Shown: positions 1-10,507, numbered from the stretch's first letter. The stretch is 64,000 nucleotides of DNA from Atriophallophorus winterbourni (GCA_013407085.1 JACCGJ010001943.1:1-64000), one strand, 5' to 3'. Numbers and translations: made by a program. The notes: generated by a model from the sequence alone, not told the origin.

Positions 1-1168
1 TCTCGGGAGGTGCAAAACGTTTGTAGCGGTACCAACTCTGTAACGCATCATTCACCATGGATTCTGATTGAAAAGTTACTTTGAGTATGCGGGGCCCAGA
101 GCCCTTGTAACTGGGGGAAACAGGTAAACGTTTCAAACCAATCGTCAGTGTCAGTGATTTTACTTTTTTGTTGTATGAAACGCCACTGCTCGCAGTCGTG
201 TGTAGTGTTTTGATTGGCATCATCGTCATTTAGTTCTGGAACGCCATGAATAAAAACGCTTTTCTTGTCATTCTCCAACTTCCAGTTGAAGTTCGTTTCT
301 TTTTTGGCTTGTCGCTCAGCCCATGACACGTCCGGAAATATGCGGATGGGTGAATTGCTGTTGCGCAAAGTGTATGCAGAGAGTAAGACTGATTCAACAC
401 CCTCCAAGGATGTTAGGGTGAATCGCAATAGTCTAGGCTCGCCAATATGTAATGATTTATGATGCCTGGACAGACGTACAATGTTCCCGGCCTCTGCAGA
501 AACCTTCATTGAGTCACATATCGTCTGCCACTGTTGTGCATCTTGCACCTGGCGAGTTTTGAAACAAGGCGAATTTGCTTCTGGCACATTGGTGCATATC
601 ACGGTTAGCACCTCATTGCAACGGGAGCTTGTTGCGGTGGCCACTTTCTTCACTGCTGTGAACTTGGCACGAGTGTTGTCTTTTGCAATCCCCGGAATCG
701 TATGTACGGGTGTGTACTTAGAACCAGTGGAGATCGCCGCAGAAGCAGCAGTTGTAGCCAATGTCATCGGTGTTTCAGTTACAGATGAGATTCCAGCAAC
801 CAACGACCCAAATGTGTGCTTCGCTTTCGGGACAGAAGGAACAGCAACCCTTTTCAACTCGGACTGTTGACGAGTACACAGAGAACCATGGCTGTTTTCT
901 AACCGGTGCAGTCTAGTTTCAAGAGATGCGATTTTCTTAGACTGTTGGTCTAACAACGATAGCAGACAACGGACAGTTGGGTTTATCGAGCATGCTGCAC
1001 AGAGCCAAAGCTTACTTGCGTTTTGTTTGTGTTCATTAAAAAGAGCGGACGTCAAACCCGAGCAACCAGGATGAAACCAGGAAGAGCAGATGCTACATTC
1101 TATCCCTTCAAGAACAGGGGTGGAACAACCGGCTTTACCGCAATTGACTGTAGCTTCAGACGGCTTTT
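1..1168 (-). pseudogene. CR1-type ORF1, PHD finger plus two RNA-binding-like domains (runs off window)
   Basis: Read on the minus strand from about 1168 to the window edge. Near 1142-990 there is a PHD-like zinc finger: a Cys pair, CSIC, a His-x2-Cys (HPGC) and a final CAAC. A coiled-coil-like stretch (SLLDQQSKKIASLETRLHRL) follows. Two RRM-like segments come next, opening with LTVICTNVPE and then SVFIHGVPE. In CR1 elements ORF1 is the nucleic-acid-binding chaperone of the retrotransposition RNP. The frame is open from 1280, but the N-terminal part of that ORF is antisense-frame read-through of the neighbouring element's 3' end, so the true start is lost at the junction. A frameshift near 120-140 moves the second RRM-like domain into another frame (continuing as LKVTFQSESMVNDAL). 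The family call is confident; the exact CR1 subfamily is not. Confidence 0.75.
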
Positions 1169-1174
1169 GGGGTC

Positions 1175-1393
1175 TTAAGGGTAATGCTCCGGGAAGAGCT
1201 CCTGCCACCGTTCGTCCAGCCCATGTTTGAACGCAATTACTGAAGTTGCCAAGATTAGTTCTGCGGGAAGTGAGTTCCACGCGTTCACTATACGGATGCT
1301 AAAGAAGTGCGTTCTGGATTCGAGCCTGGTGTGCTGTTTACTTAGCTTAAAACTGTGCCCTCGGGTACCAACCAAAGGAGAGAACCGAAAGAA
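1175..1393 (-). pseudogene. CR1 ORF2 C-terminal fragment
   Basis: The minus-strand peptide contains the typical CR1 C-terminus: VGTRGHSFKL, RLESRTHFFSIR, VNAWNSLPAEL and a final LFPEHYP before the stop. It closely matches the C-terminus at 30911-31200, so both belong to one subfamily. Homology starts abruptly near 1393, so the copy is 5'-truncated to its last 70 or so codons. About ten bases after its stop codon the ORF1 of a different element begins, so two CR1 elements are fused at this point. No function is expected. Confidence 0.8.
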
Positions 1394-1515
1394 GGTAATT
1401 TTCTTTTTTCTCTGTTTGCAATCTCTGATGATCGCGGTGCCAGGCGATGTACCGAATAGAATTAGGACAGCAAAGCGCAATAATTGATGCTGGAAAAAAG
1501 AAAAGGCAGTTTCTC
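1394..1515. other. junction spacer between CR1 copies
   Basis: No coding match was seen. The plus-strand run of A-rich sequence near 1490-1505 (ggaaaaaagaaaagg) resembles the sequence just outside the 3' ends of related copies at about 24700 and 38745. It is therefore probably the extreme 3' end or tail of the CR1 copy that starts at 3714. Confidence 0.4.
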
Positions 1516-1532
1516 CTCACCAGCACGGTGAG
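1516..1532 (-). other. CR1 3'-terminal stem-loop
   Basis: CTCACC, a five-base loop and GGTGAG form a perfect 6-bp hairpin at the very 3' end of the CR1 copy. Related ends at about 24725-24745 and 38765-38780 keep the surrounding sequence (GAGAAA on one side, GAGAGGT on the other) with weaker pairing. By analogy with other CR1/L2-type elements this is the likely site recognised by the element's own RT to prime on its 3' end; that role is inferred. Confidence 0.5.
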
Positions 1533-3714
1533 AGATCAGCTGATGGAGAATCAAGAATAAGAAGATGCTCCAAAATTGCTACAATGAATAGCGAGCAAAA
1601 TGGAGGACAACCTAAGCTTCGTAATCATGGGATGTAATCAGAGAATAACTTTCCCCCAGTCACGGTCAAAACCTTGTTTGAAAGTTGAGACGGGAGCTTG
1701 TTCCAGAAGTTGACCACCCTGAAGCTGAAAAAGTTTTTCCTAGAATCTAGTCGACATCGTTCCTTAGCGAGCTTGAGTGCGTGTCCGCGAGTGCCCTGCT
1801 TAGGACTTAAGGTAAAGATGTCATCTGGATTAACGCCGCTTGAGCCTTTTAAGATCTTAAAGGTTTCAATCAAATCACCTCTCAAACGACGACGCTTAAG
1901 AAAGAAGAGACCCAGAGCCCAAAGGCGATCAGCATAACCTCTCTCACGCTGACCCTCAATCATGCGTGTTGCTAGTCGCTGGACGCTTTCAAGTCGAATG
2001 ATATCCTTCTGATAGTGAGGACACCACGCCTGGACACAATATTCCAAATGCGGCCTGACTAACGCCTTGTAAAGTAGCACGAACACGTCGGGACTTCTGC
2101 TGGAAAGCACCGACTTCAACCGAAAGAGCACATTGCGTGCACGTTACGCTGCAACAGCGCATTGGTCCTCCCATTTGAAGTCAGCTCTAACTAGAACACC
2201 CAAGTCCTTAACCCGCTGTGTGGCATCAACGCTAATAGGAGTACCTGACACCTGGAATGTGATCTTGTCGACCAGAGCAGACAAGAGTTGGCACTTATTG
2301 AGGTTCAGTGGGAGGTCTTAAAGTATAGACCAGTCAATGACCCGCTGGAGGTCGTGCAACAGATTTTCTTCATTCTTTGAACCAATGAACTTCACGTCAT
2401 CCGCAAAAATGAAGCACGGGCACTCCAAGATAGGCGACAAGTCATCGATAAAAATCAGAAAGAGCAGCGGACCTAGCACAGACCCCTGAGGCACCCCACT
2501 TATCACCTCCGTTTGGATCGACAACGTAGATTCTACTCGTACTCTAAAGGTTCTACCTGTCAGGAATGATTTTATCCAAGCAAGTAAACTACCCCCTATG
2601 CCTTTTGCTGCCAGCTTAGTTTCTAAAAATCTGTGGCTGACGGAATCGAAAGCCTTGTTAAAATCCAGGTAGAGCACTTCGACCGGCTTCTCTTCATCCA
2701 ACCTTTTCGTAGCAATATTGAGGAAACTCAAGAGGTTAGTCAAACAAGACCTCCCTTTCAGGAATCCATGTTGAGCTACACTAAGTAGAGAATGCTGGCA
2801 GATTTTGTCGCGTATAAGTCTTTCCAATACTTTCGAGACAATGCTGGTCAGGCTGACTGGTCTATAGTTACCAATAATCGACCTGCAACCACCTTTGTGT
2901 ATTGGTACTACTATGGCTTCTTTCCACTCACGAGGAACCATTGCCGATCGCAAACATGAATTGAAGAGCTAACATAGTGGTTCTGCAAGCACTGGGGCGA
3001 GATTTCTCAACATAATTGAGTGGATGTGATCCGGACCCTCAGCCTTGTTAGCACGAACATGAATAAGAGCTCCATACACCTCCGCCTCATTAAAGGACAA
3101 ATCATCTAGTGCAGGGACACCATATGGAAAGTTAAGCAACTCAGGCGGTGTGAGTAAAGAACTATCCCTTCGCTGAACGCTACTGAAAAACTTTGAGAAG
3201 GCTGTCGCCTTAGCTAGGTCACTAGTAGCTACTTGTCCATCCTCCAGTTTTAAGTCACCGATGTTTACCCTAGTTTTTCCTTTAGATTGCGCGTAACTGT
3301 AAAACCTTTTCGGGTTGGATTAAGCATCCCTGGCAAAGGATAACTCAAACTTCTGTTTGAGCACACGCTGCATTTTGACACAAGCGTTTCGGGAGGTTCT
3401 GTAACGGACCCACGAACCAGAGGTGAGCGATAGCCTATATTGCCTCCATAAGCGATCACGTTTACGAATAGAACGACGAACGCTGGGAGACCACCAGGGT
3501 GGCAGCTGGTGCTTATTCACGCATTGCAGTGGAGCATGCAGGTCTTGTAGCCCGTTAAGAAATCTGCAAATTCTGTCCCAGTTTTCAGTTACACTAGAAT
3601 CACTCGAGAACAGAAGGTGAGATTTTGATGACTGTAAAAGTAGGCCCCAGTCAACACGCCTAAAATTACGTCTATGGCGCGCAAGATGTTTGTGGAAACT
3701 CAACAGCGCTTCGA
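1533..3714 (-). repeat. tandem CR1 segment, unit 1 (2182 bp)
   Basis: First of three head-to-tail copies of the same ORF2-3'UTR segment. Its 5' boundary (3714) is the same position in ORF2 as in units 2 and 3, where CAGCGCTTCGA meets the 3'UTR end GAGGTCAGC. Unit 1 is 25 bp shorter than unit 2 because of one deletion near 1690. It is the only array copy that keeps the true 3' end with the hairpin. Confidence 0.85.
1625..3703 (-). pseudogene. CR1 ORF2 (linker, RT, C-terminal domain), broken
   Basis: Minus-strand order: EN-RT linker (3703-3320), RT core (2953-2318) and C-terminal domain (2131-1625). RT motifs visible: YLDFNKAFDSVSH, SGVPQGSVLGPLL and FADDVKFIGS with the catalytic Asp pair. The thumb and C-terminal signature LKRRRLRGDLIETFKIL follows. 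There is a nonsense change of the Lys codon at about 3325 (shared with unit 2), another stop near 2970, a frame break at about 2317 and a 25-bp deletion near the C-terminus. It lacks the endonuclease and cannot encode an active protein. It is a duplicate, not an independent insertion (see the junction finding). Confidence 0.85.
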
Positions 3715-5921
3715 GAGGTCAGCTGATGGAGAATCCAGAATAGGAAGATGCTCTAAAATTACTACAGTGAATAGCGAGCAAAATGGAGGACAACCTAAGC
3801 ATGGTAATCATGGGATGTAATCAGAGAATAACTTACCTCAGTCACGGTCTAAACCCTGCTTGAAAGTTGAGACGGAACTACAGGAGATAAGTTCTTCAGG
3901 GAGCTTTTTCCAGAAGTTGACCACCCTGAAGCTGAAAAAGCTTTTCCTAGAATCTAGTCGACATCGTTCCTTAGCGAGCTTGAGTGCGTGTCCGCGAGTG
4001 CCCAGCTTAGGACTCAAGGTAAAGATGTCATCTGGATTAACGCTGCTTGAGCCCTTTAAGATCTTGAAGGTATCAATCAAATCACCTCTCAAACGACGAC
4101 GCTTAAGAGAGAAAAGACCCAGAGCCCAAAGGCGATCAGCATAACTTTTCCCACGCTGACCCTCAATCATGCGTGTTGCTAGTTGCTGGACGCTTTCAAG
4201 TCGAGTGATATCCTTCTGGTAGTGAGGACACCACGCCAGGACAGAATATTCCAAATGCGGCCTGACTAACGCCTTGTAAAGTGGCAGGAACACGTCGTGA
4301 CTTCTGCTGGAAAGCACCGACTTCAACCGAAAGAGCACATTGCGTGCACGTTGCGCTGCAACAGCGCATTGGTCCTCCCATTTGAAGTCAGCTCTAACTA
4401 GAACACCCAAGTCCTTAACCCGCTGTGTGGCATCAACGCTAATAGGAGTACCTGACACCTGGAATGTGATCTTGTCGACCAGAGCAGACAAGAGTTGGCA
4501 CTTATTGAGGTTCAGTGGGAGGTCCCAAAGTATAGACCAGTCAATGACCCGCTCGAGGTCGTGCAACAGATTTTCTTCATTCTTTGAACCAATGAACTTC
4601 ACGTCATCCGCAAAAATGAAGCACGGGCACTCCAAGATAGGCGACAAGTCATCGATAAAAATCAGAAAGAGCAGCGGACCTAGCACAGACCCCTGAGGCA
4701 CCCCACTTATCACCTCCGTTTGGATCGACAACGTAGATTCTACTCGTACTCTAAAGGTCCTACCTGTCAGGAATGATTTTATCCAAGCAAGTAAACTACC
4801 CCGTATGCCTTTTGCTGCCAGCTTAGTTTCTAAAAATCTGTAGCTGACGGAATCGAAAGCCTTGCTAAAATCTAGGTAGAGCGCTTCGACCGGCTTCCCT
4901 TCATCCAGCCTTTTCGTAGTAATATTGAGGAAACTCAAGAGGTTAGCCAAACAAGACCTCCCTTTCAGGAATCCATGTTGAGCTACACTAACTAGAGAAT
5001 GCTGGCAGATTTTGTCGCGTATAAGTCTTTCCAATACTTTCGAGACGATGCTGGTCAGGCTGTCTGGTCTATAGTTACCAAGAATCGACCTGCAACCACC
5101 TTTGTGTATTGGTACTACTATGGCTTCGTTCCACTCACGAGGAACCATTGCCGAGTGCAAACATGAATTAAAGAGCTCACATAGTGGTTCTGCAAGCACT
5201 GGGGCGAGATTTATCAACATAATTGAGTGGATGTAATCCGGACCCTCAGCCTTGTTAGCACGAACATGAATAAGAGCTCCATACACCTCCGCCTCATTAA
5301 AGGACAAATCATCTAGTGCAGGGACACCAGATGGAAAGTTAAGCAACTCAGGCGGTGTGAGTAAAGAATTGTCCCTACGCTGAACGCTACTGAAAAACTT
5401 TGAGAAGGCTGCCGCCTCAGCTAGGTCACTAGTAGCTACTTGTCCATCCTCCAGTTTTAAGTCACCGATGTTCACCCTAGTTTTTCCTTTAGATTGCGCG
5501 TAACTGTAAAACCTTTTCGGGTTGGATTAAGCATCCCTGGCAAACGATAACTCAAACTTCTGTTTGAGCACACGCTGCATTTTGACACAAGCGTTTCGGG
5601 AGGTTCTGTAACGGACCCACGAACCAGAGGTGAGCGATAGCCTATATTGCCTCCATAAGCGATCACGTTTACGAATAGAACGACGAACGCTGGGAGACCA
5701 CCAGGGTGGCCGCTGGTGCTTATTCACGCATTGCAGTGGAGCATGCAGGTCTTGTAGCCCGTTAAGAAATCTGCAAATTCTGTCCCAGTTTTCAGTTACA
5801 CTAGAATCACTCGAGAACAGAAGGTGAGATTTTGATGACTGTAAAAGTAGGCCCCAGTCAACACGCCTAAAATTACGTCTATGGCGCGCAAGATGTTTGT
5901 GGAAACTCAACAGCGCTTCGA
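3715..5921 (-). repeat. tandem CR1 segment, unit 2 (2207 bp)
   Basis: Second copy of the array unit, including a 3'UTR of about 120 bp at 3715-3837. Both edges coincide with those of the neighbouring units. Substitutions against unit 1 are sparse by eye. Confidence 0.85.
3838..5910 (-). pseudogene. CR1 ORF2 fragment, one nonsense codon
   Basis: A single reading frame from 5910 to 3838, interrupted only by a Lys-to-stop change (AAA to TAA) at about 5530. Downstream of it 545 codons are open. The segment holds the linker (NIGDLKLEDG region), RT fingers and palm (NYRPDSLTSIVSKVLERL, YLDFSKAFDSVSYRFLE, SGVPQGSVLGPLLF, FIFADDVKFIGS), then the thumb and CR1 C-terminus (LESVQQLATRMIEGQ, LKRRRLRGDLIDTF, FFSFRVVNFW). 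The APE endonuclease is absent because the unit starts inside ORF2. This is the best preserved RT of the array. The protein would be cytoplasmic/nuclear in an active element; here there is no start or 5' part, so it is scored as a pseudogene. Confidence 0.88.
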
Positions 5922-6750
5922 GAGGTCAGCTGATGGAGAATCCAGAATAGGAATATGCTTTAAAATTGCTACATTGAATAGCGAGCAAAATGGAGGACAA
6001 CCTAAGCATGGTAATCATGGGATGTAATCAGAGAATAACTTACCCCAGTCACGGTCTAAACCCTGCTTGAAAGTTGAGACTGAACTACAGGAGATAAGTT
6101 CTTCAGGGAGCTTGTTCCAGAAGTTGACCACCCTGAAGCTGAAAAAGTTTTTCCTAGAATCTAGTCGACATCGTTCCTTAGCGAGCTTGAGTGCGTGTCC
6201 GCGAGTGCCCAGCTTAGGACTTAAGGTAAAGATGTCATCTGGATTAACGCCGCTTAAGCCCTTTTAAGATCTTAAAGGTTTCAATCAAATCACCTCTCAA
6301 ACGACGACGCTTAAGAGAGAAAAGACCCAGAGCCCAAAGGCGATCAGCATAACTTTTTCCACGCTGACCCTCAATCATGCGTGTTGCTAGTTGCTGGACG
6401 CTTTCAAGTCGAATGATATCCTTCTGGTAGTGAGGACACCACGCCAGGACACAATATTCCAAATGCGGCCTGACTAACGCCTTGTAAAGTGGCAGGAACA
6501 CGTCGTGACTTCTGCTGGAAAGCACCGACTTCAACCGAAAGAGCACATTGCGTGCACGTTGCGCTGCAACAGCGCATTGGTCCTCCCATTTGAAGTCAGC
6601 TCTAACTAGAACACCCAAGTCCTTAACCCGCTGTGTGGCATCAACGCTAATAGGAGTACCTGACACCTGGACTGTGATCTTATCGACCAGAGCAGACAAG
6701 AGTTGGCACTTATTGAGGTTCAGTGGGAGGTCCCAAAGTATAGACCAGTC
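5922..6750 (-). pseudogene. tandem CR1 segment unit 3, 3' half
   Basis: The 3'UTR and ORF2 C-terminal part of the third array unit (C-terminal frame 6699-6244, then a one-base insertion near 6262 shifts the frame). It stops exactly at 6750, where a plus-strand CR1 is inserted. The sequence resumes at 8986 without loss: CCAGTC at 6745-6750 and AATGACCC at 8986 are contiguous in units 1, 2 and 4. Confidence 0.88.
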
Positions 6751-8985
6751 TCGATCTTACGAATGCAGATACTCATTGTTCTAGTCTGTTAAGTTACATC
6801 GGTACAAAACTAGACGAAAATTCTACCTGTGTTCCCAAAAGGAAATCAAGAACATTTTGCTTCAAACTCCGAAGCCGCACTCGGAAGTGGATAGCCATGC
6901 GAAATTTCGCATGGGCTGCACATATAATAACACGAACAGACGCATCTTGGGAACACTTTCGTAGTTTTCGTAACAAGGTGACGTCCTTAATTCGAGAAGC
7001 CAAGCAATATCACCATTTTAAGCTGATCGACCAGATGGAACGACATCCTAAGTTGCTGTACACCATCGTAAACACCGCGACCAAGGTTAAACCAGGTGTA
7101 TTTCCTATCCAGACAGAGAACGGACTGACTGATAATGTCAAGGATACAGCTGATGCCCTAATATCATTCTATGCGCAAGTATTTTGTCCAAAGAACGTGT
7201 CAACGCTGACGTCTATGCCGCACCCACTACAAGTCGAATGCCTTAGCAACATCGAGGTAAATCCTACGGTTGTGCGAAAGCATCTACGCCGGCTGAACGT
7301 TCGCAAATCACCAGGAGAGGATGGAATAACACCCGCTGTTCTGAAGTCATGCGAGCTGGAGCTTTGTGGCCCACTAAGTGATCTATTCAGGCACTCATTG
7401 AATACGGGAACCGTACCAACTCAATGGAAAACCGGTGTTATCACACCAATCTACAAAGGAGGCAGTCGTTCTGATCCGGCGAATTACCGCCCCGTGACGC
7501 TTCTTTCAGCGGTTTCTAAAATTTTGGAACGCCTGGTGTGTGAACGACTTGTTGAACATCTCGAGAACCATCAGCTAATAACTTTCACACAACACGGATT
7601 TAGGAAAACATATTCATGCCTGTCTAACTTACTCACGACTCTAAATGACTGGACGCAAGCACTAGACCAAGGGGGTTCCGTTCATGCCGGTTACTTAGAT
7701 ATATCTAAAGCATTCGACAGAGTGAATCACTCCTTACTGCTTCAGAAGCTGCAGAATGTTGGCGTCATCGGAAACCTACTAACATGGTTCACAAGTTACC
7801 TGTCTGGACGCAAAGTAAAAGTCAGAATAGATGGTGAAACTTCTCGAACAATTGAAGCCACGAGCGGAGTCCCTCAGGGTTCGGTTCTCGGTCCGATACT
7901 GTTTCTCTTATTTATAAACGATCTACCGAACTTACTAGCATGTAAGCTTGTTTTATTCGCAGACGACGTAAAAATCTGGACGAAGGTCAACTCTATCGAG
8001 GACTGTCAAGTTCTGCAAGGAGATTTGAATAAACTGCACCAGTGGTCAATCCGAAACAAACTGCCATTTAATTTCCGCAAGTGCAAAATGTTGCAAGTCG
8101 GAAAACCCTTTCCCTTTCCCTATACACTTGGCAGCCACCCGCTTGAATGGAGTACATCACAAAAAGATCTCGGAATCTTGGTGTCTGGCACTTTGAAGAA
8201 CAGCCTACAGTGCGAAGCCGTCTACAAGCGTGCGTGCAGCTTGCTAGGTTTACTGAAGCGCATTTTCGGACGTTTCCCACCACACTCACTCGTGAAATTA
8301 CTAAACACTTACATACATCCCGTCGTTGACTACGCTGTACAAGCTTGGACGCCATGGATGGAAAAAAACATCTCGCTCCTCGAACGAATTTATCACAAGG
8401 CAACCAAAACGGTTACCGGATTGAATAATTTACCCTTTGAGCAGCGACTGACCAGACTTGGACTGTGCACCCTCGAGCGCAGACGTATCCTACACGACCT
8501 CACTCTGACATATCGAATCATCTACGCGAAATCCCACCCTCTCAAACACCTCTTCACGTTTCGTTCCGTTGTCCCCACACGCAGCCACCCTTTGACCCTT
8601 CAAATCCCACACTCACGATTGAATTGTCGTCGTCACTTCTTCGCTGTTCGTGTATGCTTCCTGTGGAATAGCTTGCCGATAGATATTGTTACCTCATCGA
8701 ACGAGCACATCTTTAAACAAAGGTTACGAAGCCTTATGTTGAGAACTACTGCGTTGGCCCCTACCTATTGATGTCTATAAAATTTTAACGCACGGAACTA
8801 CCGTCCATCCAAAGATTCTTTTCCCTCAGTCTGTGTTGCCATTGAGGATTATTTTTGCTCCACCTATGAAGAACATGGACATGATCATACAAGTAACGAT
8901 TTTTTTTATATATTTTTTTATACGTATATCCTATGGTATTGTACAGCAATTTGCTTTTTTAACCATAAATCTTGAATCTTGAAAA
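6751..8985 (+). mobile_element. 5'-truncated CR1 inserted into array unit 3
   Basis: 2235 bp with precise edges deduced from the uninterrupted sister units. No target-site duplication is visible at this insertion. The 3' end consists of AT-rich UTR and a terminal short repeat, ATCTTGAATCTTGAA, typical of CR1-type 3' ends. The same end is seen at 49690-49720. The 5' end is truncated inside ORF2. This is a different subfamily from the host array and lies in the opposite orientation. Confidence 0.88.
6753..8771 (+). CDS. CR1 ORF2, C-terminal 672 codons, open frame (partial)
   Basis: Open from the insertion edge to the stop at 8769-8771. The first Met is at 6897, but the frame is open upstream to the truncation point, so no start is assigned. 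Domains in order: EN-RT linker, RT fingers (NYRPVTLLSAVSKILERLV), palm with YLDISKAFDRVNH, SGVPQGSVLGPILF and LVLFADDVKIW (catalytic Asp pair), thumb, then the CR1 C-terminal region (LERRRILHDLTLTYRI, FFAVRVCFLWNSLP). The endonuclease is missing, so the copy cannot mobilise itself. No frameshift or stop over 2 kb implies a fairly recent insertion, younger than the array duplication it interrupts. It groups by its C-terminus and 3' tail with the fragments at 42.3, 49.4 and 62 kb. Confidence 0.85.
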   Translation, partial: DLTNADTHCSSLLSYIGTKLDENSTCVPKRKSRTFCFKLRSRTRKWIAMRNFAWAAHIITRTDASWEHFRSFRNKVTSLIREAKQYHHFKLIDQMERHPKLLYTIVNTATKVKPGVFPIQTENGLTDNVKDTADALISFYAQVFCPKNVSTLTSMPHPLQVECLSNIEVNPTVVRKHLRRLNVRKSPGEDGITPAVLKSCELELCGPLSDLFRHSLNTGTVPTQWKTGVITPIYKGGSRSDPANYRPVTLLSAVSKILERLVCERLVEHLENHQLITFTQHGFRKTYSCLSNLLTTLNDWTQALDQGGSVHAGYLDISKAFDRVNHSLLLQKLQNVGVIGNLLTWFTSYLSGRKVKVRIDGETSRTIEATSGVPQGSVLGPILFLLFINDLPNLLACKLVLFADDVKIWTKVNSIEDCQVLQGDLNKLHQWSIRNKLPFNFRKCKMLQVGKPFPFPYTLGSHPLEWSTSQKDLGILVSGTLKNSLQCEAVYKRACSLLGLLKRIFGRFPPHSLVKLLNTYIHPVVDYAVQAWTPWMEKNISLLERIYHKATKTVTGLNNLPFEQRLTRLGLCTLERRRILHDLTLTYRIIYAKSHPLKHLFTFRSVVPTRSHPLTLQIPHSRLNCRRHFFAVRVCFLWNSLPIDIVTSSNEHIFKQRLRSLMLRTTALAPTY

Positions 8986-10387
8986 AATGACCCGCTCGAG
9001 GTCGTGCAACAGATTTTCTTCATTCTTTGAACCAATGAACTTGACGTCATCCGCAAAAATGAAGCACGGGCACTCCAAGATAGGCGACAAGTCATCGATA
9101 AAAATCAGAAAGAGCAGCGGACCTGCGCACAGACCCCTGAGGCTACCCCACTTATCACCCTCCGTTTTGATCGAAACGTAGATTCTACTCGTCTCTAACG
9201 GTCCTCCACTGTCAGGAATGATTTTTCGCACGCAATAAAGCTCCCCGTAGGCCTTTTGCTGCTACCCCGTATGCCTTTTGCTGCCAGCTTAGTTTCTAAA
9301 AATCTGTAGCTGACGGAATCGAAAGCCTTGCTAAAATCTAGGTAGAGCGCTTCGACCGGCTTCCCTTCATCCAGCCTTTTCGTAGTAATATTGAGGAAAC
9401 TCAAGAGGTTAGTCAAACAAGACCTCCCTTTCGGGAATCCATGTTGAGCTACGCTAACTAGAGAATGCTGGCAGATTTTGTCGCGTATAAGTCTTTCCAA
9501 TACTTTCGAGACGATGCTGGTCAGGCTGTCTGGTCTATAGTTACCAAGAATCGACCTGCAACCACCTTTGTGTATTGGTACTACTATGGCTTCGTTCCAC
9601 TCACGAGGAACCATTGCCGAGTGCAAACATGAATTAAAGAGCTCACATAGTGGTTCTGCAAGCACTGGGGCGAGATTTATCAACATAATTGAGTGGATGT
9701 AATCCGGACCCTCAGCCTAGTTAGCACGAACATGAATAAGAGCTCCATACACCTCCGCCTCATTAAAGGACAAATCGTCTAGTGCAGGGACACCAGATGG
9801 AAAGTTAAGCAACTCAGGCGGTGTGAGTAAAGAATTATCCCTACGCTGAACGCTACTGAAAAACTTTGAGAAGGCTGCCGCCTCAGCTAGGTCACTAGTA
9901 GCTACTTGTCCATCCTCCAGTTTTAAGTCACCGATGTTTACCCTATTTTTTCCTTTAGATTGCGCGTAACTGTAAAACCTTTTCGGGTTGGATTTAGCAT
10001 CCCTGGCTAAGGATAACTCAAACTTCTGTTTGAGCACACGCTGCATTTTGACACAAGCGTTTCGGGCGGTTCTGTAACGGACCCACGAACCAGAGGTGAG
10101 CGATAGCCTATATTGCCTCCATAAGCGATCACGTTTACGAATAGAACGACGAACGCTGGGAGACCACCAGGGTGGCCGCTGGTGCTTATTCACGCATTGC
10201 AGTGGAGCATGCAGGTCTTGTAGCCCGTTAAGAAATCTGCACTTTCTGTCCCAGTTTTCAGTTACACTAGAATCACTTGAGAACAGAAGGTGAGATTTTG
10301 ATGACTGTAAAAGTAGGCCCCAGTCAACACGCCTAAAATTACGTCTATGGCGCGCCAGATGTTTGTGGAAACTCAACAGCGCTTCGA
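8986..10387 (-). pseudogene. tandem CR1 segment unit 3, 5' half
   Basis: Continuation of unit 3 beyond the inserted element. It encodes the linker and RT fingers and palm in one frame from 10376 to about 9290, with a single Lys-to-stop (AAG to TAG) at about 9717. RT residues such as YLDFSKAFDSVSY are present. Unlike units 1 and 2 it retains the Lys codon near 9991, as the full-length copy does. Between about 9120 and 9260 a burst of small indels destroys the frame; this looks different from the rest (see findings). The 5' edge at 10387 is the shared array junction. Confidence 0.85.
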
Positions 10388-10507
10388 GAGGTCAGGTGAT
10401 GGAGAATCCAGAATAGGAATATGCTTTAAAATTGCTACATTGAATAGCGAGCAAAATGGAGGACAACCTAAGCATGGTAATCATGGGATGTAATCAGAGA
10501 ATAACTT

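Noticed and set aside
1533..10387. CRISPR-like or satellite array
   Set aside because: The repeat unit is 2.2 kb and codes for CR1 ORF2; no short spaced repeats exist, and the genome is eukaryotic.
1700..10400. CTGATGGAG at unit ends as a hammerhead core
   Set aside because: The core would need CTGANGA; there is no GAAA and no stem II nearby.
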